Counted from the first letter of the stretch, positions 22,722 to 34,298 are shown. The stretch is 64,000 bases of DNA from Erpobdella octoculata (GCA_963978895.1 OZ022246.1:15934549-15998548); one strand, 5' to 3'. A program made the numbers and translations. Notes: generated from the sequence alone by a model not told the origin.

Positions 22722-25700
22722 CAAAAACACCGTTCATCTAGCTGCGACAACTAAATCGGATTTATGCCCCCAGAGCTCCAACCGAAAAGAGGGGGAGTAT
22801 GATGAGCTCGCAATCGGACCTACGGCCTACGACCTTGCTCTTCCAACGGACCCTAATGGGGGAACACTTCATGAGTGTGTGTGCGGTAGAGGTTTCGCAA
22901 CAAGCCGCGGTATGAAGGTTCACCGTACGAAGATGGGTTGCCTGCTTAAAACTGTACAGGATCATCGTACTGTAGCAAGCATTGCTTCAGGTAAAACGCC
23001 GGGCCAAGTCGGGCCAGATGCCAACCACAGCCCCGACAGGTTCCACGATCCTGATAGTGACGAGAATAGGCAACCTCGGGCTAGAATTAACTTCCCCGCT
23101 GCTGCTAGCAAAGCGGATTGGTCGAAGCTAGACGAGATACTTTCCAAGTTTCTCAAAGTGCAGATGAAAGAACTTCCAATGTTTCAAGTGAACAATCTAA
23201 CTGACACCATTTACAACAAGTGTTTAGAGATGTTCGGTTCCAAGGAAAAAGTTCTCATGGACAGAGGCGAAAAAACTCATATTTCAAGGCGACAACGAGA
23301 GATTGCTAGACTCAAAAAGGAAAAAAAACGACTTAGTCAACAATGGAGGAAAGCTCCAGACAACGAGAAACCAGGGCTCTCAGCATTACGACATGACTTG
23401 AGGCAACGATTGAGTGCACTCTTGCGAGCAGAACGTTTGCGGGTAAAGAAAAAAGAACAAAGGAAGGCAAGATTCCAGTTTGTCAGAGATCCATTCCGTT
23501 ATGGTAAAAGCTTGCTCGATCTACCAAAGTCAGGTACTCTGCAAGTCAGTAAAGAGCAGCTTGATCATCACTTCCGAGCTGCTTTCATTGACTTCTTGGG
23601 CGACAAAAAACTAGCTGAAAGATCAGATTTTCCCGAGATTCCTCTTCCAAAGGTTGCTTTCAACGAGGGAGTAATTTCAATTTTTGACATATCCCAATTC
23701 CTCCGAAAAACAAGAAATAGATCTGCTCCAGGTCCAAATGGTGTACCATACCTGGTGTATAAAAAAATGTCCGGGTGTGTTGAAAGTTTTACACTCATTG
23801 CTCAAGTCTGCTTGGACGTCCGGGTCTGTTGATAAAGAGTGGCAAAAAGCTGAAGGCATTTTTATACCAAAGGAGAAAGTTTCAGTCGACATCAGTCAGT
23901 TCAGACCAATTTCTTTTCTTAATGTTGAAGGAAAAATATTTTTTGCTGTGCTTGCCAAGAGGTTGGCGAGCTATCTAACACAAAACGACTACATAGACAA
24001 GTCAATTCAGAAAGAAGGAATTCCTGGTGTTCCTGGTTGCATCGAACATTCTACCATGATCTGGGAGTCTATAAAAAGAGCAAAACAGATTCGACTCAGT
24101 TTGCACGTCATTTGGCTTGATCTTGCAAATGCTTATGGAGCGGTTTGTCACCAGCTGATTTGGAGAGCTTTGACGATGCACCATGTTCCAAAGTTCGTTA
24201 TGGATATTCTACGACAGTATTTTCAAGATTTTCACCTGAGATTATCGACAAAGACGTGTTCAACCGATTGGTTTCGTCTTCAGGTCGGTATCGCCATGGG
24301 GTGCTCTATTTCTCCCATATTATTCGTGCTAGCAATGCAACTACTTCTGAATTCAGTTGGTGCAAGGGTAGAAGATGTTTATGTCGGCCGAGGTATTTTC
24401 ATGCCACCTCTGAGAGCTTTCATGGACGACACGACAATTATTTTGAATAAGTGTATTTCAATGAGACGGACACTCGATGTCTTCAGCGATCTACTCAAAT
24501 GGTGCGGAATGAGTTTTAAAGCATCTAAATCGAGAAGTCTCTCCCTGCGTCGCGGTAAAATTGACGAATACACCATTTTCTCTGTTGATGGTAACAAGAT
24601 TCCACCAGTGAGCGACGAACCAGTGAAAAGTCTCGGGAGATGGTATTGTAAATCCCTGAATGATGTTGATCAGGGTGCTTCTATTCTCCGTATGGCAACT
24701 GTCTCCATGGAAAGCATTAATGCTGCTCCGCTTCAGAGCAGGTTCAAAGTGTGGATTTTGCAATTTGTTTCAGTGCCAAGACTGCTTTGGCCTCTGACAG
24801 TCTATGAAATTGGTCTGCAAGTTGTGGAGAAACTAGAAAGAAAGATAGCTCGTTTTACACGTCAATGGTTGGGTCTGCCTCCGGGATTGACGTCTGTGGC
24901 TCTCTACAGCAAAACAGCCAAGCTGAGACTTCCATTGCGGTCTTTTGTTGAAGATTTCAAGATCAGCAAACTGAGAACTCAGATGATGCTCGATAATTCA
25001 ACGGATCGGAGAGTCGCTGAGGTAAAACCAACTCTACTCTCAGGAACCAAATGGAATGCTAGAGTTGAAATAGAGAATGCCACGGTTTCTCTCCAGTGGA
25101 CTGAAAGGACCGGAGCAGTTCAGTTGGGGCGGCATGGTGTTGGATGGAACCACCATCTCTGGTGGTCCAAGGCAAACGCTCAGGAAAGATCAGACTTGAT
25201 TGTTCAGGACAGAAAGCAAGCGATAGAAAGCGAGAGAGTTGTGAAGAGCGCACAATTGTCACAGCAAGGCGACTGGACCAGATGGGAGGAGACTGTTCAG
25301 CGGTCTCTGTCATGGGAAGATATATGGCACTATGCTCCAGTGCGGCTATCGTTCCTCATTAGATCGATGTATGATCAGCTGCCAACAGCCAGATATTTAA
25401 AGAAATGGAAATTAATTGAGAACGATGAGTGTCAGCTCTGCGGTCAGTCGCAGTCATTGATTCATATTCTTTCCTCCTGCTCCTATTCCCTTTCTCATGG
25501 TAGATACACGTGGCGCCACAACCTTGTTCTCCAAAAGCTGCTGGGATTTGTAAAAGAGGCCTGCCGAAAAGCCAAGTCAATGGAGGTGAAACCTAGGAGG
25601 AGGATTTATTTTTTGATAGAGAGATTGCCGCAGCTAAATCGCCCAAAAAAAACCCTCACGGAAGGAGACAATGTTTTCCATGCGGCGAACGACCTGAAAA

Positions 25701-26113
25701 CGGAAAAGTGCTTCCCAGTTTCAATAAAGGAAAGTGGAAAAAGGCCAGACATAGTTGTTTTTTCGAGTCTGGCCAAGACATTTCTTCTCATCGAGTTGAC
25801 AGTGCCTTGGGAAAGCAACATGGAGGCCAGTAACATCATGAAATTAGAAAAATACAGAGAATTGGTGTTGGATTTGGAAGCAAATGGCTCAAGAGCTGAG
25901 CTTTTTGCTGTTGAAGTCGGAGCACGCGGTTTGGTTGGTAAATCTTTGTTAAAGTTGCTGCGGGCCCTGGGAATGTCTAACAGAGAGCGGACCCGTGCAA
26001 TTAAACAGATTTCTGAAGCAGCAGAATCGGCTTCATTCTGGATTTGGTCTCAAAGAGAGAAAAAAGAAGATTTTCCAAATTTAGAAGCCACTCTCTCCGC
26101 TCCGCAAGAATAG
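22714..26113 (+). pseudogene. RLE element polyprotein (ZF-RT-endonuclease), copy A, one frameshift
   Basis: The frame is open from 22714 but has no ATG before the zinc finger CVCGRGFATSRGMKVH...C (22876, pattern C-x1-C-x12-H-x5-C). A non-AUG start is possible, as in R2. A basic coiled region follows, then RT with FRPISFLNVEGKIFF, VIWLDLANAYGAV, GCSISPILFVLAMQ and AFMDDT (catalytic FMDD). The C-terminus has the RLE zinc motif CQLCGQSQSLIHILSSC and nuclease residues RPD...IELTVPW. An extra A in the run at 23761-23767 shifts the frame inside RT; otherwise the copy is intact and may have been active recently. Confidence 0.9.
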
Positions 26114-26402
26114 AATTGGTTCGTCTTTGTTTACGTGGCGATATTAAGTACCGCTACGAAAGCGAAGCCGTTATGTCGTCGAAGGTTTTCTCACTTGAAT
26201 AGTCTGAATTTCTTTAACGTCGCGAGTTTATTTGCATGATAAATATCTGCCACGATGCAAGGAATGATAGAAATTCGTTGTCGGAAAAAAACAAAGACAT
26301 TTTCTGCCGGAGGACGTTCGTCCGTCGAACGTGGCTCGCCCCCCTTAGAACGTCAAGAAATTAAAGAGCCGAAACGTTTGCTCGAGGGGGGGTTTTCTTC
26401 TG

Positions 26403-29400
26403 ATGACCTCCACAGAAAAGCTCTTCAGGAGTGCACACACATACATACATACATACATACATACATACATACATACATACATACATACATACATACATAC
26501 ATACATACATTTGTGTGTGTGTGGAAAAAGCTTTAAGACAGTCCGAGGAATGAAAGTTCACAGAACAAAAATGGGATGTCTTCCCGCTTCTGTTCGCCGC
26601 CCATCATCTCTCAGTGCGGGCTCAGTTTCGTCGGCTCAAGAAGTTCCAAAACCCATCCATGTTCCACAGATTGCTTTCGACGGAGGAACTGAATGTGTTT
26701 GTGGAAGAAGATTTAAGTCAATTCGCGGAATGAATTTTCATAAAACTAAAATGGGTTGTCAAACTGCTATCAATCAACGCTCTGCATCAACCAAGGAGGC
26801 AGGTAACACGTCTGACTACGCCGGGCCGGAAGCTAACCACAGCCCCGACAAAGTCTCCGATTCAGAAGCAGATGTAAATTCAGAACCCAAGACAAGAATT
26901 AAATTTCCGAAAGCAATTGACACTTCAGCTTGGTCAACATTAGACTTGGAGTTGACGAGATTACTCAAAGCCCAGTTGAGGGAGAATCCACAACTCGATA
27001 TGAAAACCTTCTCAGAAATTATCTACAAAATATTTTTTGATTCATTTGGTGTGGTCCAGAAAAACCCGGTTCACACGCATGCAGCGGTATCCAGACGGCA
27101 GAGAGAAATTGAAAAATTAAAGAAGGAGCGAAAGAAACTCAGGCGACAATGGAGAATCGCAGAGGGGGTCGAAAAAGTTGGTCTGTCTGAACTGTGGCGG
27201 GGTGTAAAAAATCGGCTCCGGGCTCTCAGGGCTGCAGAAAGACTCCGGAAAAAGAAAAGTGAGCAAAAGAAAGCCAGATGCAAATTCATGGAAAATCCAT
27301 TTTGCTTCGGAAAAAGTTTGCTGGATCCACCAAAATCTGGCACTCTTCGAGCGACAAAACAAGAATTAGATGAGCACTTCCGTTTGGCGTTCAAAGATCC
27401 TCTTAGCGATTCAGAGCTGCCGGAAAGAACCGATTTTCCCGAAGTACAGTTGCCGAAAGTGGCTTTCGACGGTGGAGAGATAAAGATGAATGAAGTATCT
27501 CAGTTTCTAAAAAAAACGAGGAACAAATCTGCCCCAGGTCCCAACGGCATTCCATATTTGTTATACAAGAGATATCCAGGCGTGCAAAAGCGGCTCTACA
27601 ACCGTTTAAAGATTGCATGGCGATCTAGATGCGTAGATAGGAAATGGCAGAAGTCGGAGGGAGTTTTTATCCCCAAAGAAAAAGATTCGGTCAATATCAA
27701 CCAATTCCGACCAATCTCACTTTTGAACGTGGAGGGAAAAATATTTTTCGCTGTTCTGGCCAAGAGGCTCACGGATTTTGCAATTCGTAATGAGTACATT
27801 GACAGATCCGTGCAAAAAGGAGGAGTCCCCGGAGTACCGGGATGTATCGAGCACTCATCCATGATTTGGGAGGCCATCAAAAGAGCAAAACAAAACCAAC
27901 TCAGCCTGCATGTGGTCTGGCTTGATTTAGCAAACGCGTACGGGACTGTTCGCCATCAATTGCTCTGGAAGACACTCAAAAGGCACAATGTTCCAGAATT
28001 CCTCATCGATGTTCTGCAACAGTATTTTCGCCGTTTTAGGCTACGTCTGTCAACATCGACGTGCTCCACAGAGTGGTTCGACTTGCAGGTCGGAATTGCT
28101 ATGGGGTGTTCAATTTCTCCCATCCTATTTGTTCTGGCTATGCAATTATTGCTCGGTTCGATTGCATCTCGGGTTCAGGATGTTTATCTGGGAAAAGGAA
28201 TTTTCATGCCATCAATAAAAGCCTTCATGGACGACACTACTCTTATCTTGAATCACTGCGGCGAAATGCGCCGTATTCTTCAAAATTTCAACGACTTGTT
28301 GTCCTGGTGTGGAATGAAGTTCAAGCCAACCAAATCGAGAAGCCTTTCTTTGCGACATGGAGAGATTGATGGTTTTGTCTCATTCTCGGTGGCTGGTTGC
28401 GAAATCCCAACAATCCAGCAAGAGCCTGTGAAAAGCTTGGGAAGATGGTACAACGTCTCCATGAATGATGTGAATCGGAGCAGCATCGTTCTACAGGGCT
28501 TGGTTGAGGACTTGAGGAAAATCAATTCAACCGAGCTGCAGGGAAAGTTCAAGGTATGGCTGGTACAGTTTGTTTTGATACCGAGGTTGCTATGGCCATT
28601 AACAATCTATGAGATATGTTTATCTCACGTGGAGCGAATGGAGAAGAAAATGAACTGCTGCATTCGGAAATGGCTAGGACTTCCACCGGCGTTAACAACT
28701 TTAGCTCTATACAGTAAGTCAGCTAAGTTAGCTCTTCCATTCAAGTCCCTAGTAGAAGAGTACAAGATTAGCAAGATACGGACACAGTTGATGCTGGACA
28801 ACTCTTCAGACCCATGTGTCGTGAATGTGGGCCCATCAGTTGGATCGGGAAAAGGCTGGACTGCAGGGAGGGACATCCGTGAAGCCGAGGGATCTTTGCA
28901 ATGGTCTGAAAAGCTCGGAGCAGTGCAACCGGGACGGCTCGGTCTGGGTTGGTTCCATCATGTGTGGTGGTCTAAGGCCTCGTCGCAGGAAAGGACAAAC
29001 CTGATTATTCAAGACAGAAGGCGAGCAATGGAGTTGGAAAGAGTGCAGTTAGGTGCTCAGATGTCGCAACAGGGCGATTGGACTAGATGGGAGGCGGAAG
29101 TTCAACATTCGATGACATGGAATGATTTGTGGCGTTACTCGCCCATCCGCCTATCTTTTGTGATTAGAGCGATGTATGATCAACTGCCGACAGCTTCGAA
29201 CTTAGTGAAGTGGGGAAAGCTTGAAAATGAAGCCTGCAAGCTGTGTGAGAAAACAGAAACTCTGATTCATATTCTCTCATGTTGTCCGTATGCTTTGGCA
29301 AAGGGAAGATACACGTGGCGCCACAATGAGGTTCTAAGAGAGATACTGGGCATTATCAAGGAGAACTGCAGACTAGCCAATTCGATGCAGTTGTGCCCCA

Positions 29401-29936
29401 GAAGAAAAGTTTATTTCTTGAGAGAAGGCTTGCAGCACTTGGGCCGCAGAAAGGCAAGTACGAGAAGAAAATCGTTGCTTGATGCGGCAAATGACTGGAG
29501 GATATCAGCAGACTTAAAAGATGAAGACTGCTTTCCGGAATTGGTTTGCAGCAGCGGATTGAGACCGGACATTGTCATTTTTTCCAGTTTGGCCAAGACG
29601 TTGCTGTTCATCGAATTGACAGTGCCATGGGAAAGCAACATGGAAGCCTCAAATATCTTGAAAGAAGAGCGTTACAGAATCCTTGCCCAAGATTTGGAGC
29701 GTGCGGAATATAGAGTCGAGATTTTTCCAGTTGAAGTAGGCGCCAGGGGTTTAGCCGGTCGCTCACTCGGCAAATTGCTTGTGGCTCTCGGAATGTCGGG
29801 TCGGAAAAAAACTCAAGCTATCAAGAAAATAGCTGAAAGAGCAGAAACAGCTTCTTTTTGGATATGGATGCAAAGGAATGAAAAAGGAGATAATAAATTT
29901 AAACAGCCACTTCTGGCTTCCGTACATCAGTGTTAG
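26403..29936 (+). CDS. RLE element polyprotein, copy B, intact ORF
   Basis: 1177 aa if read from the ATG at 26403, which lies in the 3' UTR of copy A; the frame then passes through (ACAT)n as repeated TYIH before entering element B at 26511. Two zinc fingers of C-x1-C-x12-H-x5-C type follow (CVCGKSFKTVRGMKVH and CVCGRRFKSIRGMNFH). RT motifs are FRPISLLNVEGKIFF, VVWLDLANAYGTVRH, GCSISPILFVLAMQLLL and AFMDDTTLI. The RLE zinc motif is CKLCEKTETLIHILSCC, and the nuclease PD...E is in RPDIVIFSSLAKTLLFIELTVPW. All catalytic motifs are present, so the protein part looks functional. The true start is uncertain because the 5' UTR is missing. Confidence 0.88.
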   Translation: MTSTEKLFRSAHTYIHTYIHTYIHTYIHTYIHTYIHLCVCGKSFKTVRGMKVHRTKMGCLPASVRRPSSLSAGSVSSAQEVPKPIHVPQIAFDGGTECVCGRRFKSIRGMNFHKTKMGCQTAINQRSASTKEAGNTSDYAGPEANHSPDKVSDSEADVNSEPKTRIKFPKAIDTSAWSTLDLELTRLLKAQLRENPQLDMKTFSEIIYKIFFDSFGVVQKNPVHTHAAVSRRQREIEKLKKERKKLRRQWRIAEGVEKVGLSELWRGVKNRLRALRAAERLRKKKSEQKKARCKFMENPFCFGKSLLDPPKSGTLRATKQELDEHFRLAFKDPLSDSELPERTDFPEVQLPKVAFDGGEIKMNEVSQFLKKTRNKSAPGPNGIPYLLYKRYPGVQKRLYNRLKIAWRSRCVDRKWQKSEGVFIPKEKDSVNINQFRPISLLNVEGKIFFAVLAKRLTDFAIRNEYIDRSVQKGGVPGVPGCIEHSSMIWEAIKRAKQNQLSLHVVWLDLANAYGTVRHQLLWKTLKRHNVPEFLIDVLQQYFRRFRLRLSTSTCSTEWFDLQVGIAMGCSISPILFVLAMQLLLGSIASRVQDVYLGKGIFMPSIKAFMDDTTLILNHCGEMRRILQNFNDLLSWCGMKFKPTKSRSLSLRHGEIDGFVSFSVAGCEIPTIQQEPVKSLGRWYNVSMNDVNRSSIVLQGLVEDLRKINSTELQGKFKVWLVQFVLIPRLLWPLTIYEICLSHVERMEKKMNCCIRKWLGLPPALTTLALYSKSAKLALPFKSLVEEYKISKIRTQLMLDNSSDPCVVNVGPSVGSGKGWTAGRDIREAEGSLQWSEKLGAVQPGRLGLGWFHHVWWSKASSQERTNLIIQDRRRAMELERVQLGAQMSQQGDWTRWEAEVQHSMTWNDLWRYSPIRLSFVIRAMYDQLPTASNLVKWGKLENEACKLCEKTETLIHILSCCPYALAKGRYTWRHNEVLREILGIIKENCRLANSMQLCPRRKVYFLREGLQHLGRRKASTRRKSLLDAANDWRISADLKDEDCFPELVCSSGLRPDIVIFSSLAKTLLFIELTVPWESNMEASNILKEERYRILAQDLERAEYRVEIFPVEVGARGLAGRSLGKLLVALGMSGRKKTQAIKKIAERAETASFWIWMQRNEKGDNKFKQPLLASVHQC
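26438..26510 (+). repeat. (ACAT)n microsatellite between copies A and B
   Basis: About 18 perfect units. Left edge is the 3' end of copy A and right edge the 5' end of copy B, with no other sequence between. Confidence 0.98.
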
Positions 29937-30450
29937 CTCCTCCTTTGTTTACAAGTTCAGGGACGAAGTCGCGTTATGGCTGCCGGCGAAAGTTTCGGTT
30001 GTTTGCAATAGAAGGAAAGTTGCTGGCGTTTAGAAAATAATCGAAACAATGTTTCCTGCCATTATGGTTTGTGGTGTTTCTCGTTTGGTGAAAGTGATGG
30101 CTTGGCTCGAAGTTCCGGAGGTGAATGTTTCTTTCGGTATCGGAATCTGGCGGTTTGGTGGATGCTACAGTTACTACATGCTCAAGTTCCGGCGTTTGAA
30201 AGACAGTTTCTCATCTTGTTACAGTTGCTTGACGGTTTCAAAATGACTTCTTGGTTCTGGTACTTTGAAGATTTGCCGGTTATCTGGTTCTGGTCGGAAA
30301 CGGCATGTGATACACAAATTTCGTCAGGGGGCGGCCGTCTGATCAACGGTCGTGGCCCGCCCTCCCGTGGTAGCGTCAGGAAAAGGGCCGAAACGCTGGG
30401 AGGGTCTTCCTCTGAAGACCTCTGACGAACTTGCCCGAAGAAGAGTTTTC
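26511..30450 (+). mobile_element. RLE-type non-LTR retrotransposon, copy B
   Basis: Starts TTGTGTGTGTGTGGAAAAAG straight after (ACAT)n, so it is 5'-truncated at or just inside the first zinc finger. The ORF is intact and the 3' UTR (29937-30450) ends GAAGAAGAGTTTTC followed by (ACAT)n. Subfamily differs from copy A but is very close to copy E. Confidence 0.92.
29937..30450 (+). other. 3' UTR of RLE element copy B
   Basis: 514 bp, non-coding, matching 44147-44660 in copy E at high identity. The last 100 bp contain GGGCGGCCGTCTG and CCGAAACGCTGGGAGG, then TCTTCCTCTGAAGACCTCTG, which resembles the copy A 3' end (TTCTTCTGATGACCTC). This conserved 3' structure is a candidate for recognition by the element's own RT. 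Confidence 0.75.
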
Positions 30451-31150
30451 ACATACATACATACATACATACATACATACATACATACATACATACATAC
30501 ATACATACATACATACATACATACATACATACATACATACATACATACATACATACATACATACATACATACATACATACATACATACATACATACATAC
30601 ATACATACATACATACATACATACATACATACATACATACATACATACATACATACATACATACATACATACATACATACATACATACATACATACATAC
30701 ATACATACATACATACATACATACATACATACATACATACATACATACATACATACATACATACATACATACATACATACATACATACATACATACATAC
30801 ATACATACATACATACATACATACATACATACATACATACATACATACATACATACATACATACATACATACATACATACATACATACATACATACATAC
30901 ATACATACATACATACATACATACATACATACATACATACATACATACATACATACATACATACATACATACATACATACATACATACATACATACATAC
31001 ATACATACATACATACATACATACATACATACATACATACATACATACATACATACATACATACATACATACATACATACATACATACATACATACATAC
31101 ATACATACATACATACATACATACATACATACATACATACATACATACAT
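30451..31150 (+). repeat. (ACAT)n microsatellite, 700 bp
   Basis: About 175 consecutive ACAT units without a visible interruption. It joins the 3' end of copy B to the 5' end of copy C. Length and purity suggest recent expansion, or assembly uncertainty. Confidence 0.98.
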
Positions 31151-32800
31151 TCATACATGATAATGAAAAAGCTGGTCTCGCAGAGCTGCAGTAGAGTTTG
31201 GGGCGTCGTTTGTCTGCCCTAATAAAGGCCGAGCGTTTTCGGATAAAGAAAAAAGATCAGAGAAATGCCAGGTTTCAGTTCCTCAAAGACCAATTCAAAT
31301 ATGGAAGAAATTTACTGGACCCACCCAAGTCAGGAACGCTTCAAGCAGACAAAGCAACGCTCGATGATTATTTTCGTTTCCCATTCCGTGACCCGCGTGG
31401 AGATCAGCAATTAGAAGAAAGAACCGATCTTCCAGAAATCCCACTTCCAAACTTTTCTTTCTTTCAAAGAAGGTATGATTTCGTTACTTGAAGTTACTCA
31501 ATTTCTCTACAGAACAAAAAACAGATCTGCTCCTGAACCAAATGGGGTGCCATATCTCGTCTACAAAAAATGCCCAGAAGTATTGAGATTATTGCATTCT
31601 CTACTCGTGGGCTCTTGGGAAAGAAGAAAAATTGAAAGCGAATGGCAAAGAGCAGAGGGTATCTTTATTCCGAAAGAAAAAGACTCAAAGGCAATACATC
31701 AGTTTCGCCCAATTTCATTGTTAAACGTCGAGGGAAAGATATTTTTTGCTGTCCTTGCTCGGAGACTGACAAGCTATGTAATTCAAAACAATTACATCGA
31801 CAGGTCTGTTCAGAAGGGAGGAATGCCAGGAGTACCAGGATGCATGAACGTTCGTCAGTGATCTGGGAAGCATTGAAAAGAACTAAAGAAAATCATCTCA
31901 GTTTGCACATTGTCTGGTTAGACTTTGCCAATGCTTATGAAGCCGTTCGTCACCAACTATTGTGGAAAACTCTCAGATCGCATCATGTTCCAAATTTTGT
32001 GATAGAAATGTTGCAACTGTATTTCAGCCATTTCAAATTGAGGTTGTCGACGTCATATTGTTCAACAGAATGATTCCAGTTAGAAGTCGGTATTGTCATG
32101 GGTTGCTCAATTTCACCCATTCTCTTCGTATTAGCAATGCAGCTGCTTCTGAATGCAGTGAGTTCTCGCGTGGAAAAAGCTTACGTTGGCAATAAACAAG
32201 ATACGTACGCAACTAATGCTGGATAACTCTTCGGATCAAAGAATTGTGGAAATGGGACCTTTTGTAAAGTCCAGAAAAAATGGGTAGTTAGAAAGGAAAT
32301 TATAGAAGCTGAAGCCTCTTTACATTGAACAGAAAGAGTTAGTGCAGTTCAAAAAAACAGACGGGATCTCGGGTACACCCATCGAATTTGGAGGTCAAAA
32401 GCCAGCACCAGTGAACGAACAAGTCTGGTCATTCAGGAAAGAAAGAAAGCCATCGAATTCCAGTAAATGATAAAGTTTGTTCAGTTATCTCAACAAGGAG
32501 ATTGGACGACATGGGAAGATGCTGTTCATCGTTCGCTTTCTTGGAAAAACATTTGGCAATACACGCCACTACGTTTGTCATTTTTGATTAGATCGGTTTA
32601 TGATTAACTGCCGTCATCCAGCAATCTTCGAAGATGGAAGTTGAAAGACGATGATTAGTGCATGTTATGTTCTTTCCTGTTGTTCGTTTTTACTTTCACA
32701 CGGGAGGTACACTTGGCGCCATAACCAAGTACTTCGAAAATTGCTTGACTTCGTCAAAGAAGCGTGTAAAAAAGCAAAGACAAGAGGAATACAGCAGAAA
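31151..32800 (+). pseudogene. RLE element copy C, 5' part, decayed
   Basis: Starts TCATACATGATAATGAAAAAGC right after (ACAT)n, corresponding to a point in the pre-RT coiled region. It keeps recognisable pieces: FRPISLLNVEGKIFF (near 31700), VWLDFANAYEAVRHQ (near 31915) and GCSISPILFVLAMQ-like sequence (near 32100). Internal deletions follow; for example, the fragment near 32180 jumps to the MLDNSSDQRIVE region. Many stops are present. A LINE is inserted near 32800 and the copy resumes at about 34299. Confidence 0.85.
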
Positions 32801-34230
32801 AGGAATGATAATGATAATGAATCCAAGTCTTATTAAAGTGGCGTATGTTCTTCAAAAAAACTTCAAGACGACTGTAGACGTTAGGGAAAAGATTTAGTAA
32901 ACAGAAATGTAGTAAGTGCTGTGTGGAAACTGGCTGAACTGGATGTAGAGATGTTGTGGAAAGGGAGTTTGTTCCACATTTCAGGCCCAATCACGTCGAT
33001 GGATCTTCCGTCGAGCGTCGCGCGATGAACCGGCGGTGTAGTGAGGAGGCCCCTGGATGCTGATCTGAGCCTCTGCCGACCCGGTACATTGGCTACATGA
33101 GCAAAAGACAGGTATGGAGGAGCTTGGCCGTGCAGAGATTTGTGTACTATTGTGGAAATCTTGTACTCGATTCGTTGCCGAATGCAAAGCCAGTGGAGAT
33201 CTTTGAGAAGTGGGGTGACATGGTCATATTTCCGAGCATTGTAGATTATTTTAGCGGCTGTGTTGATGAGAGTTTGAAGCCGATCCAGATGACAAGAAGG
33301 AAGGCCGGCTAGAGTTGAATTTCTGTAATCAATCTTTCGAAGAACCAAGGCGGTTATGAGAATTCTCCGGGCGTCAATTGAAAGATGAGAGGAGATACTG
33401 CGAATCTCTCTGAGAAAAGCATAGCAGGAACGGGTCGTGTTGTCGATGTGACTGGTCATAGAACAATCTGAATCCAGCCAGATCCCCAGATTACGAACAC
33501 GTCTTACTGGTGGGATCAGGTCGGAGCAGATTCGAACTGGCTTGGTAAGGAGAGTTGACGAATGTCGTGAGCACCAGATCACTTCAGTTTTGTTGGAATT
33601 CAACAGGAGACGGCTGCTGAACATCCAACGGTCGACAGCGTCTACGCATCTTGATACCTCCATGGCAAGAGAGTCCGCGTGCTCCGGTCAGTAGCGGCCG
33701 TATACTTGTGTGTCGTCGGCGTACATGTGGCATTGGAGATCATGCGCCCTGATGACTTCCTCGAGTTCAGGTGTATATAACGTAAAAAGAAGTGGGTCCA
33801 GCACAGACCCCTGAAATACTCCACATGTTAATGATGTCACCGTTGACGCTGATGCGCCAGAGTGTATTGAGAAAGAACGTCCGATCAAATAGGATCCGAA
33901 CCATTCAAGAAAGACACTTTTCAAACCGAATGAGGCTTCGAGTCGTTTCAGTAATATGTGATGGTCAACGGTATCAAAGGCCGCTGAAAGGTCAAGCAGC
34001 ACAAGCAGCGACAACTCACCTTTGCCCGCGGCTTGCAGAAGATCAGAAGACACACAAAGCACTGCGGTTTCGGTGAAATGGTGACGATGATAAGCCGATT
34101 GATGAAGAAGATTGTATTGCTCTAGATGCTCTAAGACTCTGCTGAGTACCAGCCGCTCTAATAGCTTTGAAAAAACTGAGAGGTTAGAAATAGGCCGATA
34201 GATTTTTTTTATCAACGAGTGACGTAAGAT
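32801..34230 (-). pseudogene. LINE of the CR1/L2 group, 5'-truncated, nested in RLE copy C
   Basis: Minus strand. Frame 34215-33688 encodes YRPISNLSVFSKLLERL, LLVLLDLSAAFDTVDHHIL, GVFQGSVLDPLLF and the catalytic YADDTQVYG. Frame 33663-32881 continues with the post-RT region (LNSNKTEVIW, LGIWLDS, HWLCIRQRIEYKI, PFHNISTSSSASFHTAL). One frameshift near 33680 separates them. The 3' UTR ends in a TCATTATCATTATCATT tail at about 32801, as in L2/Crack-like LINEs. The endonuclease is missing. Confidence 0.88.
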
Positions 34231-34298
34231 GATTTGTATATAAGAGGGACCTTGCCAGAAAGAAGAGACTTGAGACAGAAGGAAGACTTTTGACAGAA

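Larger units (their letters stand above)
22547..26440 (+). mobile_element. RLE-type non-LTR retrotransposon, copy A
   Basis: Near full-length copy. Parts are a 5' UTR with a 20-bp minisatellite (22560-22685), a strong hairpin (22694-22721), one ORF (22714-26113, single frameshift) and a 3' UTR ending GTGCACACAC at the next (ACAT)n. The layout (single ORF, N-terminal zinc finger, RT, C-terminal restriction-like endonuclease) is that of the R2/R4/NeSL/Hero group. The copy abuts the ACAT-ended tail of A0 and runs into (ACAT)n at 26438. Confidence 0.9.

Noticed and set aside
24002..25839. Antisense ORFs of 60-110 aa opposite the RLE element genes
   Set aside because: They are shadows of conserved RT and endonuclease codons and recur identically in copies B and E.
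21424..31222. Very long ORFs of TYIH or MYVC repeats on both strands
   Set aside because: They are automatic translations of (ACAT)n, which has no stop codon in any frame. No support for coding.
33642..34215. A host reverse-transcriptase-like gene at 32881-34215
   Set aside because: It has a LINE-type YADD box, a simple-repeat 3' tail and a frameshift, and interrupts RLE copy C.
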